A stretch of DNA of 64,000 nucleotides from SKPT01 sp040905445 (GTDB lineage: Bacteria > Planctomycetota > Phycisphaerae > Phycisphaerales > Phycisphaeraceae). Location: positions 1 to 64,000 of the forward strand of contig JBBDRN010000013.1 in NCBI GenBank assembly GCA_040905445.1, given 5' to 3'. The notes beneath the pieces are model-generated. The model was given only the letters and a program-made list of their open reading frames with translations, searched no databases and was not told where the DNA came from. Shown here piece by piece: positions 42,454-51,375 of the stretch (position 1 is its first letter; each line of letters begins with the position of its first letter). The translations under genes were made by a program, and so were the position numbers.

Positions 42454-43902
42454 CTAGACGGCGATCGCGTGCGCGGGCTCGATCGCCCGGCAGGGGATCG
42501 GGCTGGCGGGCTCGATCGGCGAAGGCTCGGGCAGGTCGGGCCGGAGTGTGACGTTCACCGTGCTGCCGACGCGCGGCTCGGTGACCACGTCGATCTGCCC
42601 GCCGTGGACCGCGGCGATCTTGGCGCAGATGGCGAGCCCGAGGCCCGTGCCGTAGGACGCGGCGGCGCGATCGGTGCCGCGGGCGAGGGCGAAGGGGATG
42701 CCGAGCTTGTCGCGCAGGGCCGGCGCGATGCCGGGCCCGGTATCGCGGACCTGGAGACGGAGCAGTTCACCCGTCGTGTCCCGGCCGCGCTCGAGGCGGA
42801 CCTGGATGTCCCCGCGGAGGCTGTATCGGCTGGCGTTGGACAGCAGGTTGATGACGAGGCGGCGGATGGCATCGGGGTCACCCCGCATCGGCGTCTCGTC
42901 GTCGCAGGTCTCGAACTCGACGCCGACACCGCCGCGCAGCATGGGACGAACCATGTCGATCGCCTCGGTGACGATGCGGCTGGCGTCGAGCTCGGCCCAG
43001 TCCCACTGCTGGCCGCCGCTCTTCAAGCGAGCGGCCTCGAGCATTTCGTTGATCATCTGCGTCATCCGCGCCGCCTGCGCGTTGATGTCGGTGAGGTACC
43101 GCTCCGTCACCTCCGTGTCGCCGGGCTCCTCGATCAGGTATTCGGCCATGGCGCGGACGGCGGTCAGCGGCGTGCGCAGCTCGTGCGCCACCAGCCGCAC
43201 GGCGCCCTCGGCGGCCCGGGACTGCTGCAGCAGGCTGCTGCGCTCCGCTTCCAGGTGGGCGGCGCGGCGGCGATCGGTGACGTCGGCGATGTAACCATCG
43301 AGCATGGGCGTGCCGTCCTTGTCCCGGCCGGCCGCCCGGCCATGCTCGCCGACCCACCGCTCCTCGCCATCGGGCCGGCAGATGCGGTACTCGACGTAGA
43401 ACGGGACACGCTGGGCGACGGCATCATCGACGATGCGGCGGACATGAGGCAGGTCTTCAGGGTGGATCAGTCCGTCGAAGCCGACGCCATCGGCGAGCAG
43501 TTCGCTGGCGGCCCGGCCGGTGATGTCGCGGCAGCGGTCGCTCAGGAATAGCATCGTCCACTGCGGATCATTGCGGCAGCGGTAAACGGCGCCCGGCAGG
43601 TTGCTTACGAGTGTGCGGAAGCGGCGGACCTCGCCGCGCCAGCGGGCCTTGATCCGGTAGGCCCGGCGGAGCTGGTGGTAGCAGAGGCTGTAGATGAGCC
43701 CGGCACTGACGAGCACGAAGCAACTGCCCTTGAGCGTCTGGCTCCAGGCCGTGACGCTCGAGGAGCCCAGGTCCACCCACTGCAGGGCGCGGTCCGAGAG
43801 CAGGATCCAGAGCAGGCCCGCGGCGGCGTAGCCGAGGGTGATGCGACCGGCGGCTCGACGCGCGCGGTGGGCGAGGAAGTTGGGGCGGCGGCTGATTTTC
43901 AT
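42454..43902 (-). CDS. PAS-domain sensor histidine kinase
   Basis: The 482-residue kinase has two membrane helices (about 20-36 and 58-76) with a very short outer loop, a PAS/PAC sensor (about 95-215; FRTLVSNLPGAVYRCRND, DGYIADVTDRRRA), the HisKA box VAHELRTPL with His240, the N box LVINLLSNASRYS, and the ATP-lid motifs DTGPGI and GTGLGLAI. All catalytic elements look intact. It is divergent from a response regulator gene 305 bases away, which is its likely partner. Confidence 0.92.
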   Translation of the reverse strand: MKISRRPNFLAHRARRAAGRITLGYAAAGLLWILLSDRALQWVDLGSSSVTAWSQTLKGSCFVLVSAGLIYSLCYHQLRRAYRIKARWRGEVRRFRTLVSNLPGAVYRCRNDPQWTMLFLSDRCRDITGRAASELLADGVGFDGLIHPEDLPHVRRIVDDAVAQRVPFYVEYRICRPDGEERWVGEHGRAAGRDKDGTPMLDGYIADVTDRRRAAHLEAERSSLLQQSRAAEGAVRLVAHELRTPLTAVRAMAEYLIEEPGDTEVTERYLTDINAQAARMTQMINEMLEAARLKSGGQQWDWAELDASRIVTEAIDMVRPMLRGGVGVEFETCDDETPMRGDPDAIRRLVINLLSNASRYSLRGDIQVRLERGRDTTGELLRLQVRDTGPGIAPALRDKLGIPFALARGTDRAAASYGTGLGLAICAKIAAVHGGQIDVVTEPRVGSTVNVTLRPDLPEPSPIEPASPIPCRAIEPAHAIAV

Positions 43903-44207
43903 GGTTGGGCGGTTAAGGCAATCGAGTCACAATTTTCCGAATCGGCCGGATCACGGCAGGGCCTTAGCGCCCGTTGCGGTCAGAACGTGAGGGTAAACCC
44001 GCGCTTAGCCTTTCGGGCACAAGGCTTTACACTAGGTTTGCGGTCCGCCGGGGTCCGCCGGTGATTGCGGTGCGGCCCGACGCGGCGCACAATATGCGCA
44101 CAGGGTGAGATTGGCGGGCGCCCGCGGCCCAACCGCTCGCCGTCGAGGGCGGGGCCTGTGCCACAGGCCGCGCCGTCTCGCCGGTGGAACCGGGGAAGGG
44201 CCGGGTG
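43903..44207. promoter_or_regulatory. Divergent control region between kinase and regulator
   Basis: A 305-base gap with no gene. Towards the regulator, TTGCGG and CACAAT spaced 17 bases apart (about 44066-44094) could be a promoter. Just upstream a tandem pair GGTCCGCCGGGGTCCGCCGG (about 44041-44061) could be an operator. I see no clear promoter for the kinase. Confidence 0.35.
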
Positions 44208-44861
44208 ATGAAACCCACGGTGCTGATCGTCGACGAGTCCACGCTGGTGCGGGAAGGTATCGGTGCGCTCCTGGAGCATCGCCTGGGACTGACGGTCGTC
44301 GGGGCAGCCGCCGACGGCCAGGCGGCCATCGAGATGGCGGCCCGGGCGACGCCCGACCTCGTGCTGATCGAGCCGGCGCTCAAGCGGCTCAACGGCGTGG
44401 AGGTGACGCGGCGGATCCGCATCGCCCGGCCGGCGACACGCGTCATGGCCCTCGCCGCGGAGGCCAACCGTCAGCATGTCGGCCACATGCTTCACGCCGG
44501 GGCGTGTGGCTACGTGCTCAAGTCCGCGCCGCTCGCGGAGCTGAAGCAGGCCCTGGATGCGGTGCTCACCGGCGGGTCCTACCTCTGCCCCGCGGTGGCG
44601 GACATCGTCGTCGACCAGTACGTTCGCGGCGACACCGAGGAGGCCAGTCCGCGGCTCGCGGCCCTGACGCCGCGCGAACGCGAGGTGCTGCAACTGCGCG
44701 CCGAGGGCCACCCCGGACGCGAGATCGCCGGCCTGCTCGGGGTCAGCATCAAGACTGTCGACACCCACCGCTACCAGGTGATGAAGAAGCTGAAGCTGCG
44801 CGGCCTGGCGGACCTGACGCGCTACGCACTGCGCGAAGGATTGGTTACCCTTCAGCCATGA
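44208..44861 (+). CDS. LuxR/NarL-type response regulator with Glu at the phospho-site
   Basis: The 217-residue protein has a receiver domain (1-120) and a GerE-type HTH (about 150-215; LTPREREVLQLRAEGHPGREIAGLLGVSIKTVDTHRYQVMKKL). In the receiver, the usual phosphoacceptor Asp is Glu55 (PDLVLIEPALKRLNG), the switch Thr/Ser is Ala83, while Asp9/Glu10 and Lys105 remain. Glu at this site often mimics the phosphorylated state, so the protein may be constitutively active. The stop overlaps the next start (ATGA), coupling it to a NusG-like factor. The ATG at 44208 is preferred to a GTG at 44184. Confidence 0.88.
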   Translation: MKPTVLIVDESTLVREGIGALLEHRLGLTVVGAAADGQAAIEMAARATPDLVLIEPALKRLNGVEVTRRIRIARPATRVMALAAEANRQHVGHMLHAGACGYVLKSAPLAELKQALDAVLTGGSYLCPAVADIVVDQYVRGDTEEASPRLAALTPREREVLQLRAEGHPGREIAGLLGVSIKTVDTHRYQVMKKLKLRGLADLTRYALREGLVTLQP

Positions 44862-45442
44862 TGGCAGGCGAATCGCACGCGGAACAACTGGATGTCCCCG
44901 CCACCGCCCCCGCCCCCGCTCCCGCTCCCAGTTCCGCCACCGTTCCCGCCACGGCGGCCGACGAGCCGCGCTGGTTCGTCCTGCACACGCGGTCGCGGCA
45001 GGAAAAGGCGGTCGCGACCTATCTCCAGCAGCGACACGTCGAGCACTTCCTGCCGCTGATGGAGCAGGTGCGTTACTACGGCCGGCGCAAGGCGCGGGTG
45101 GAGTTGCCGGTCTTCCCGGGTTACGTCTTCCTGCGCGGCACGGCGGAGCAGGCGTACGACGCGGACCGGACGCGGCGGCTGGCGCAGATCATCCGCGTGC
45201 CCGACCAGGCGCGGCTGGACTGGGAGCTGGCGAACCTTCGCCTGGCGCTGGAGAAGCGGGTGGTGCTGGAGCCATACCCCTACCTGAAGGAGGGCGTACG
45301 GGCGGAGGTGCGGGTCGGGCCGATGAGGGGGCTGCAGGGTGTGATCGAAGGCCGGCACGCCGATCGCCTCGTGCTGCAGGTGGACATGCTGGGGCAGGCG
45401 GTGAGTGTCGAAGTCGACGGCTCGCTTCTCGACCCCCTGTAA
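44858..45442 (+). CDS. NusG-family (RfaH/UpxY-like) transcription elongation factor
   Basis: The 194-residue protein has a Pro/Ala repeat N-terminus (residues 13-34) and then an NGN domain: WFVLHTRSRQEKAVATYLQQRHVEHFLPLMEQVRYYGRRKARVELPVFPGYVFLRG. A KOW-like domain follows (KEGVRAEVRVGPMRGLQGVIEGRHADRLVLQVDMLGQAVSVEVD). The lack of secE/rplK neighbours and the coupling to a response regulator suggest a specialised paralogue, as RfaH and UpxY are for surface-polysaccharide operons, not the general NusG. Its target operons are not evident. Confidence 0.85.
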   Translation: MMAGESHAEQLDVPATAPAPAPAPSSATVPATAADEPRWFVLHTRSRQEKAVATYLQQRHVEHFLPLMEQVRYYGRRKARVELPVFPGYVFLRGTAEQAYDADRTRRLAQIIRVPDQARLDWELANLRLALEKRVVLEPYPYLKEGVRAEVRVGPMRGLQGVIEGRHADRLVLQVDMLGQAVSVEVDGSLLDPL

Positions 45443-45542
45443 ACCCCCCGGGATGGATGCCTATGCCGGTCGGCGACAGTCGTGCTCGCACGCTTCTCCA
45501 CCAGTGGCTACCATGGCTGCTCCGGTCTCCCGGTGCCCATCC

Positions 45543-46349
45543 ATGAACTGCACGATCCACATCGACGGCGGGGCGCGAGGCAATCCCGGGCCCGCCGGGG
45601 CGGGCGTCGTCATCCGCGACGACGACCAGGGCAAGGTCATCCACGAGGCAGGCTACTTCCTCGGCGCCAACACGAACAACGTTGCCGAGTACCAGGGCCT
45701 GCTGCGGGCGCTGGAACTGGCCCACGAGCTGGCGCCGAGCAGCGTGCAGTTTTTCAGCGATTCGGAGCTGCTGGTGCGGCAGATCCTGGGCGAGTACCGC
45801 GTCAAAGCGCCGGGGCTCAAGCCGCTGCACGACCGCGCCAAGGCGCTGATCGGGCGGCTGGCGGACTACGAGATCCAGCACATTCCGCGCGAGCAGAACG
45901 CCCGGGCCGACGAGCTGGCGAACAAGGCGATCGACGCCTGCCGCGACGTGGTGGTGCTGGACATGCACGGCTGGGGCGAGACGGAGGCCAAAGCGGCGCG
46001 GGTCAAGGGCACGGGCGCCGCCGCGGGCGAAGCGCGGGCTGCCCGGCGCCCGGAGGCCGGGCAGGAGGCGGGGACGGGGGACATGCCGCCCGGCACGGGC
46101 GCGGCCGAGGCGCAGCCGCCCTGCTGGGTCGCCACGCTCGCCGGCTCACGCTCCCGATGCCAGATCGGGCAGGGCACGGGCGGGGAGTATACGTTTGGCC
46201 CGACCACGCCCGACGGCTTCTGCATCTACGCCGCCGCGGCCGTGCTCGCGGCCGATGGGCCTCTGGCGTGGGACCGGGGTCGCACGACCGGGGAGCTGCG
46301 CTGTTCGCGCTGTGCGCAGCGCATCGCGATGCAGCGCGCGGAGGCCTGA
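45543..46349 (+). CDS. RNase HI-like protein with C-terminal Cys-containing extension
   Basis: Residues 1-135 are a type I RNase H fold: MNCTIHIDGGARGNPGPAGAGVVI with the first catalytic Asp, NVAEYQGLLRALELA with Glu, FFSDSELLVRQILGEYRV with Asp, and REQNARADELANKAID with the last Asp. It would degrade RNA in RNA-DNA hybrids. Residues 150-190 are a low-complexity linker. Residues 195-268 form an extra domain (RCQIGQGTGGEYTFGPTTPDGFCIYAAAAV ... LRCSRCAQRIAM) that recalls the small TIGR04076 family, though I cannot confirm that. Start ATG 45543; 45513 is possible. Confidence 0.85.
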   Translation: MNCTIHIDGGARGNPGPAGAGVVIRDDDQGKVIHEAGYFLGANTNNVAEYQGLLRALELAHELAPSSVQFFSDSELLVRQILGEYRVKAPGLKPLHDRAKALIGRLADYEIQHIPREQNARADELANKAIDACRDVVVLDMHGWGETEAKAARVKGTGAAAGEARAARRPEAGQEAGTGDMPPGTGAAEAQPPCWVATLAGSRSRCQIGQGTGGEYTFGPTTPDGFCIYAAAAVLAADGPLAWDRGRTTGELRCSRCAQRIAMQRAEA

Positions 46350-46498
46350 ACGACATCGCCGGCGACGCGCCGCCCGAGGGTGCCCGCTAACGCGCGATCG
46401 ATCGCGTGAGGCGCGGTGGATTGTGCGCGGTGGTTGTGCCGTCTGCGGGTACAATCGGGGACTGTGCCCGCACAACCTGCCCCTGGAGGGACTGCCTT

Positions 46499-48238
46499 AT
46501 GGTTACCGTCGCCCGGTCCGCGTCTGCCGTGCTTCTCGCCGCCGCGCTTACGGTCGCGGGCGGCGTGCCCGCCCTCGCCCAGCCGACGACCGATCAGATC
46601 ACGCAGTACGGCATCACCTTCCACTTCGACCAGGCATACGCCTTTGGCCAGTTCGCCAACGGCGACTACTGGGTGGCCGGGGACCCGACGACGGGACAGG
46701 TCGGCATTACAGGCATGACGCCCGACTTCACCGGCACGCGCAACGGCTGGATGGTCAACCCCAGCCACCTGAACAACCAGGGCCTCGACAGCCGGGCGAG
46801 TGATCCGTTCGACGCGAGCCTTGTCGCGGGGCTGCCCTACACCGCCAGCCCGGGCGAGACAATCCTCAAGGCGCTGAGCCTCGACTACTGGACGGGCGGT
46901 GCCGCCCAGCGCTACTCGTCGCGCGATCACCCCAAGCTCGAGACGGTGTCGGCGCTGACGGTCGTCGACGCGCCGCTGGCGGATGGCGGCGCGGGCTACT
47001 TTCGCCCCCCTTACTTCGGCGACGACAAGCCGCTGTATTCCGTCGACGACCTGCGGCTGGACCTGCTGCCGAGCCTCGCGCCGGTCGCGAGCACGCCCGA
47101 CCTCGCCGGCCGCGAGCGGCGCTTCGAGCGCCTCCAGCTCGATCACTTCAACCTCACCGGCACACGCGGGCGCACCATGCGCCCCTTGCAGCACATGCCC
47201 GACTACGGCGCGGAGATCGGGCGCGATACGGCCGTGGCGGCGCTGCGCCTCATGCTCGACGACCCGATCGGCGACAAGCAGCAGTTGCTCGTGAACTACG
47301 TGCAGTACGGCGTGGACCTCTACCACATGATGGACAACGGCGTGCAGTGGCAGGCGCTGGGCGGGCAGAACCTGGGGCGCAAGCTGCCCATGGTCTTCGC
47401 GGCCGTCATGCTCGACGACGAGGACATGAAGCAGGCGATCATGAACGCGCCTGACAACACCTTCCACGAAGACGGGACGATCTACTACAGCGGCACCGCG
47501 ATGACGAGCCTGTACGGCCAGCCGTACGCCGACGCCGAGCGGCGCTACTGGCTCAACCAACTCACGGGCGGCAGCGCGCGGACGATCCGCGACCCGTACG
47601 AGTACATCGACGGCGGGCAGACGCCGGGCGGCAGCTACCAGTTCTGCTGCAATTCGCAGCCGTTCAAGGGCATGGCGCTGGCGATGCTGCTCATGCCGGA
47701 GCTGCGCGAGGTGTGGAACCACGAGCCGTTCATCGATTACGTCGATCGGTGGGTCAACTTCGGCGCGTGGACGCAGCCCGACCCGTACGCCGCCGACGGC
47801 GAGGGCGAGATCGACGGCGTGGGGCGCTACCCGCATCTGCACGGCAGCAACACCGACGGGGGCCACTACGATCACAACTTCATCCACGCCATGTGGGAGG
47901 CCTACCGCGGCGGCGTGGCGGTGATGATGCCTCACATCGCCACACCCGGTGGCTTTTATGACGAGCCGATCGACATCGTGCTGCTCGCCCCGCACGAGGA
48001 GGGCGTGGAGATCCGCTACACGCTCGACGGCAGCGCGCCGACGGCCGACTCGCTGCTCTACGAAGGCCCGTTCACGCTGCGCGGCGGCAACGACGTGCTG
48101 CTGCGGGTGCGCGGCTTCAAGGACGGGCTGCTGGAGAGCGCGATCAACAACGCGCACATCGTCGTCGTGCCGGAGCCCGGGACGGTGGCGCTTCTGGCGA
48201 TGGGGCTGGGCGTGCTGGTGATGCGCCGGCGGGGGTAG
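46499..48238 (+). CDS. Secreted PEP-CTERM protein with chitobiase-C-like domain
   Basis: The 579-residue protein has a signal peptide (ASAVLLAAALTVAGGVPALAQ). A large domain of about 430 residues that I cannot assign follows; motifs include FANGDYWVAGDP, GTRNGWMVNP, LQHMPDYGAEIGRD, LGRKLPMVFAAVML and FIDYVDRWVNFGAW, and the Trp/Tyr-rich helical look hints at an alpha/alpha-toroid. Next comes a CHB_HEX_C-type module (EIRYTLDGSAPTADSLLYEG), then the sorting signal VPEPGTVALLAMGLGVLVMRRRG. It would be anchored or processed by an exosortase, none of which is in the window. GGAGG precedes the start. A close paralogue lies at 49281-51314. Confidence 0.85.
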   Translation: MVTVARSASAVLLAAALTVAGGVPALAQPTTDQITQYGITFHFDQAYAFGQFANGDYWVAGDPTTGQVGITGMTPDFTGTRNGWMVNPSHLNNQGLDSRASDPFDASLVAGLPYTASPGETILKALSLDYWTGGAAQRYSSRDHPKLETVSALTVVDAPLADGGAGYFRPPYFGDDKPLYSVDDLRLDLLPSLAPVASTPDLAGRERRFERLQLDHFNLTGTRGRTMRPLQHMPDYGAEIGRDTAVAALRLMLDDPIGDKQQLLVNYVQYGVDLYHMMDNGVQWQALGGQNLGRKLPMVFAAVMLDDEDMKQAIMNAPDNTFHEDGTIYYSGTAMTSLYGQPYADAERRYWLNQLTGGSARTIRDPYEYIDGGQTPGGSYQFCCNSQPFKGMALAMLLMPELREVWNHEPFIDYVDRWVNFGAWTQPDPYAADGEGEIDGVGRYPHLHGSNTDGGHYDHNFIHAMWEAYRGGVAVMMPHIATPGGFYDEPIDIVLLAPHEEGVEIRYTLDGSAPTADSLLYEGPFTLRGGNDVLLRVRGFKDGLLESAINNAHIVVVPEPGTVALLAMGLGVLVMRRRG

Positions 48239-48285
48239 GACTTCGTGCTTGCCGCGGCGCCACCCGGCTGCCATACTTTCGCCGC

Positions 48286-49200
48286 ATGGACGCGCGGCCG
48301 CCGATCCTCATCCACCTGCACATTCCCAAGAACGCGGGCACGACGCTCAGCCGCATGATCAAGCGGCGCCTGCTGCTGCGCCCGCCGACCAACATCCTGC
48401 ACCATTCGCAGACGCTCGGGCTCTACAACGTCCCCGACTACCGCCGGCGGCTCGACGCGATCAACGCGCTGCCGGAGCGAGGCCAGCGGCGCATCCGCTT
48501 CTTCGAGGCGCACGCGGCCTGGGGTCTGCACGAGTCGCTGCCGGGCGCGGCGCGTTACGTGACGATGCTGCGCGAGCCGACCAACCGCGTGCTGTCGGTG
48601 TTTTCCTATCGCAAGGAGCTTGGGCGCATTCCCGCGGACATGTCGCTGGAGGCGTTCGTCGCGCGCGAGGATGTGCACCGCGTCTGGTGGGTGGACAACG
48701 CCCACGTGCGTTACCTTGCGGGCGAGCATGGCCACATCCTCGACGTTCCGCCGGGCGGCTGCCAGCGGCAGCACCTGGAGCTTGCCAAGACGCGCCTGGT
48801 GGAAGGGATCGGCTTCTTCGGGCTCGTCGAGCGCTTCGACGAGTCGCTCTGCCTCCTGTTTCGCTGGCTCAACTGGAAGCCGACGCACTACCTCACCGGC
48901 AACGTCACCCGCCGGCGGTTGCACATGGATGAGCTCGACGAGCCGACGCGCGACATGATCCGCGAACTCAACGTGCTTGACACCGAGCTTTACGCGTTCG
49001 CCTGCGAGCTGTTCGAGCAACGCGTGCGCGACGCGGGCGCGTCGTTCGCGGACGAGGTGGCGGCGTACGGGCAAAGCAACGCCCGGGCGAACCGGCTGAT
49101 CCGCCCGCTCGCCCTGCCGCTGTTCAACGCCTGGCACAAGCTCGCCCGGCGCGGCCCGAGGCGTGGCGTGGACCGGCAGGCGCACCAAGACGCTCGGTAG
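48286..49200 (+). CDS. Sulfotransferase family protein
   Basis: The 304-residue cytoplasmic protein opens ILIHLHIPKNAGTTLSRMI, the 5'-phosphosulfate loop of PAPS-dependent sulfotransferases. It later has YVTMLREPTNRVLSVFSYRKEL, the 3'-phosphate-binding block. This pattern matches the Sulfotransfer_2 group, which often sulfates polysaccharides. It lies between two convergent PEP-CTERM genes, so a role in modifying an extracellular glycan is plausible but inferred. Full length, without a membrane segment. Confidence 0.85.
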   Translation: MDARPPILIHLHIPKNAGTTLSRMIKRRLLLRPPTNILHHSQTLGLYNVPDYRRRLDAINALPERGQRRIRFFEAHAAWGLHESLPGAARYVTMLREPTNRVLSVFSYRKELGRIPADMSLEAFVAREDVHRVWWVDNAHVRYLAGEHGHILDVPPGGCQRQHLELAKTRLVEGIGFFGLVERFDESLCLLFRWLNWKPTHYLTGNVTRRRLHMDELDEPTRDMIRELNVLDTELYAFACELFEQRVRDAGASFADEVAAYGQSNARANRLIRPLALPLFNAWHKLARRGPRRGVDRQAHQDAR

Positions 49201-49280
49201 CGCCGCCAGCCGCTCGTCCCCCGAGGGAGACCGCGAACGCCGCTGCAGTCTGCAGTCTGCCCCCTGCCCCCTTCTCCTCC

Positions 49281-51314
49281 CTACCGCCGTCGCCGCACCA
49301 GCAGGACGCCGCCGAGCGCCAGCAGCGAGAGCGTGCCGGGCTCGGGCGCCGAGATCGGGTCGCCCTCGCCAACAAGCATCTGCACGAAGGGCGCGACGTC
49401 CACGGCATCGAGCGTGCCGTCGCCGTTGACGTCGCCAACCGCGACGCCGGCCACGCCATACTGGTCGAGGTAGTCGGCCGGGTTGGTGAGCGCGAGGACG
49501 AAGGGGGCGACGTCGACGGCATCGACGACGCCGTCGAGGTTCATGTCGCCCATGACGAGGGCGATGGACAGGTCAACGCTGTTGATCGCGCTGGCGTGGT
49601 GGCCGTCCTTGAATCCGCGGACGCGGAGGGTGTGGTCGCCGGGGCCGACCTGGAACAGGCCTTCGTAGAGCGGGGAGGCTTCCGTGGGGATGGAGCCGTC
49701 GAGCGTGTAGCGGATCTGGACATCGTCCTGGTGGGGTGCCAGCAGCTCGACGGTAACGGGCTCCTCGAACTCGCCGCCGTCAAAGGGGGCGATGAAGGGC
49801 ATGAGGACGACGGGCCCGTCGCGGTACTGGTCCCACATGGCGTTGACAAAGCTGCTGCCGTAGCTGCCGGAGTCTGCGTTGGTGCCATGCAGTTCGGGGT
49901 AGCGGCCGACGCCGTCCTGGGCGCCGTCGCCGAGGGACTGGTAGGGGTCGGGATCGGTCCAGGCGCCGTGGGTGACCCAGCGGTCGACGTAGTCGAGGTA
50001 TTTCTCGTCGTTCCAGACCTCGCGCAGCTCGGGCATGAGGTGCAGGGCCAGGGCGGCGCCTTTGAAGGGCATGGAGTTGCAGCAGAACTGGTAGCTGCCG
50101 CCCGGCTGCTGCCCGCCGTCGATGTAGCCGTAGGGATCGCGGACGGTGCGTGAGCCGCCGGTAGTGTGCTGGTTGAGCCAGTACATGCTCTCGGAGCCGG
50201 TGTGGCCCCAGAGGCTGGTCATGGCATTTTCGCTGAAGTAGACGGAGTCATTTTCGTGGAAGTGGCCCTGTGGGGCGTTCATGATGTCCTGCTTCATCTG
50301 CTCGTGGTCGAGCATGACGGCGGCGAAGACCATGGGCAGCTTGCGCCCGAGCGCGTGGCCGCCGTTGCCCGGCCAACGGGTGCCGCTCTGGTAGTCGGCG
50401 TAGAGGTCGAGGCCGTACTGCACGTAGTTGACGAGCAGTTGCTCGCGGTCCTCGATCGAGTCGTTGAGCATGAGGCGCAGGGCGGCACCGCCGCTGTCGC
50501 GCCCGATCTGGGCGCCGTAGTCGGGCATGTGCTGCATGGGGCGCATCTGCCGGCCCTGCCACGAGCCGTCGAACTCGATCTGCACGCGCTCGAAGCGGCG
50601 TTCCTGGTTGGCGAGGGTCGGCGTGCTGGGCGACGGTGCGAGGCTGGGCAACAGGTCGGTGCGCAGGTCGTCGACTGAATAGAGCGTCTTGTCACTGCCG
50701 CCATACGCCGGTCTGAAGAGCCGCTCGCCGCCGGTGTCCGGCATCGTGTCGACGACGGTGAGCACGGAGGCGGTTTCGAGGCGCGTCACGTCGCGCGTCG
50801 AATAGCGCGTGGCGTCGCCGCCCGTCCAGTGCCCGCGGCTGATGACCTTCAGCAGCGACGAGCCGGGCGCGGCCACGTAGGGCAGGTCGTTCACGACGCC
50901 GGCGTTGAAGCGGGCGATGTCGCTGGCGAAGCCCTGGACGTTCGGCGAGGAGGGGTTGACCATCCAGCCGTTGCGCGTGCCGGTGAAGTCGGGCGTGATC
51001 GATGTGACCGTCACGCCGGTCGCCCCGTCCGCGGCCACCCAGTAGTCGCCGTTGGCGAACTGGCCGTGGAGGTAGTCCTGGTCGAAGGTGAAGGTGATGC
51101 CGTACTGCGTGATCTGGTTCGTGTGGCCGAGCAGTTGGGCGTCGGCGGGCCGGGGGGCGAGCGCGAGCAGCACGGCGGCGGCGAGGGCCGTCCAGGCGGG
51201 CATCAGGCGGGTGATTCGCGCGAAGCCGCAAGCGGTGGGGATGGCAGGGATAGCGGAGGTGGTGGGGGCGGCGGAGGTGGTGGGGGTGGTGGGGCGAACG
51301 GGTACGTCAAGCAT
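49281..51314 (-). CDS. Secreted PEP-CTERM protein with dockerin-like repeats, paralogue
   Basis: The 677-residue protein is collinear with the one at 46499 (shared QITQYGITF.FDQ, FANGDYWVA, DFTGTRNGWMVNP, MPDYGA.IGRD, LGRKLPMVFAAVMLD, GGSYQFCCNS). After the CHB_HEX_C-like module (QIRYTLDGSIPTEASPLYEG) it gains two dockerin-type calcium loops, GDMNLDGVVDAVDVAPFVLAL and GDVNGDGTLDAVDVAPFVQML. It then ends in APEPGTLSLLALGGVLLVRRRR. The start at 51314 has AGGAGT seven bases upstream. The signal peptide core (MPAWTALAAAVLLALAPRPADAQ) comes only after about 38 residues rich in Pro/Thr encoded by repeat units, so a downstream Met start is possible. Confidence 0.85.
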   Translation of the reverse strand: MLDVPVRPTTPTTSAAPTTSAIPAIPTACGFARITRLMPAWTALAAAVLLALAPRPADAQLLGHTNQITQYGITFTFDQDYLHGQFANGDYWVAADGATGVTVTSITPDFTGTRNGWMVNPSSPNVQGFASDIARFNAGVVNDLPYVAAPGSSLLKVISRGHWTGGDATRYSTRDVTRLETASVLTVVDTMPDTGGERLFRPAYGGSDKTLYSVDDLRTDLLPSLAPSPSTPTLANQERRFERVQIEFDGSWQGRQMRPMQHMPDYGAQIGRDSGGAALRLMLNDSIEDREQLLVNYVQYGLDLYADYQSGTRWPGNGGHALGRKLPMVFAAVMLDHEQMKQDIMNAPQGHFHENDSVYFSENAMTSLWGHTGSESMYWLNQHTTGGSRTVRDPYGYIDGGQQPGGSYQFCCNSMPFKGAALALHLMPELREVWNDEKYLDYVDRWVTHGAWTDPDPYQSLGDGAQDGVGRYPELHGTNADSGSYGSSFVNAMWDQYRDGPVVLMPFIAPFDGGEFEEPVTVELLAPHQDDVQIRYTLDGSIPTEASPLYEGLFQVGPGDHTLRVRGFKDGHHASAINSVDLSIALVMGDMNLDGVVDAVDVAPFVLALTNPADYLDQYGVAGVAVGDVNGDGTLDAVDVAPFVQMLVGEGDPISAPEPGTLSLLALGGVLLVRRRR
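51228..51302. repeat. In-frame GGTGGTGGGGGCGGCGGA repeat before the PEP-CTERM signal peptide
   Basis: Units of GGAGGTGGT, GGGGGCGGC and GGGGGTGGT, read on the minus strand as Pro-Thr-Thr and Ala-Ile-Pro, make up the N-terminal extension of the PEP-CTERM protein. Confidence 0.7.
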
Positions 51315-51375
51315 TCTCTCACTCCTGGTGGCCCCGGTGTTACGGATCGGCACGCCGCCGCACTGCCGTGGCAAG

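Noticed and set aside
44858..45442. Calling the NusG-family gene the general nusG
   Set aside because: It lacks secE and ribosomal protein neighbours and is coupled to a response regulator, which fits a specialised paralogue better.
46226..48274. Long minus-strand frame opposite the first PEP-CTERM gene
   Set aside because: Shadow frame; the plus strand has signal peptide, ribosome binding site and sorting signal.
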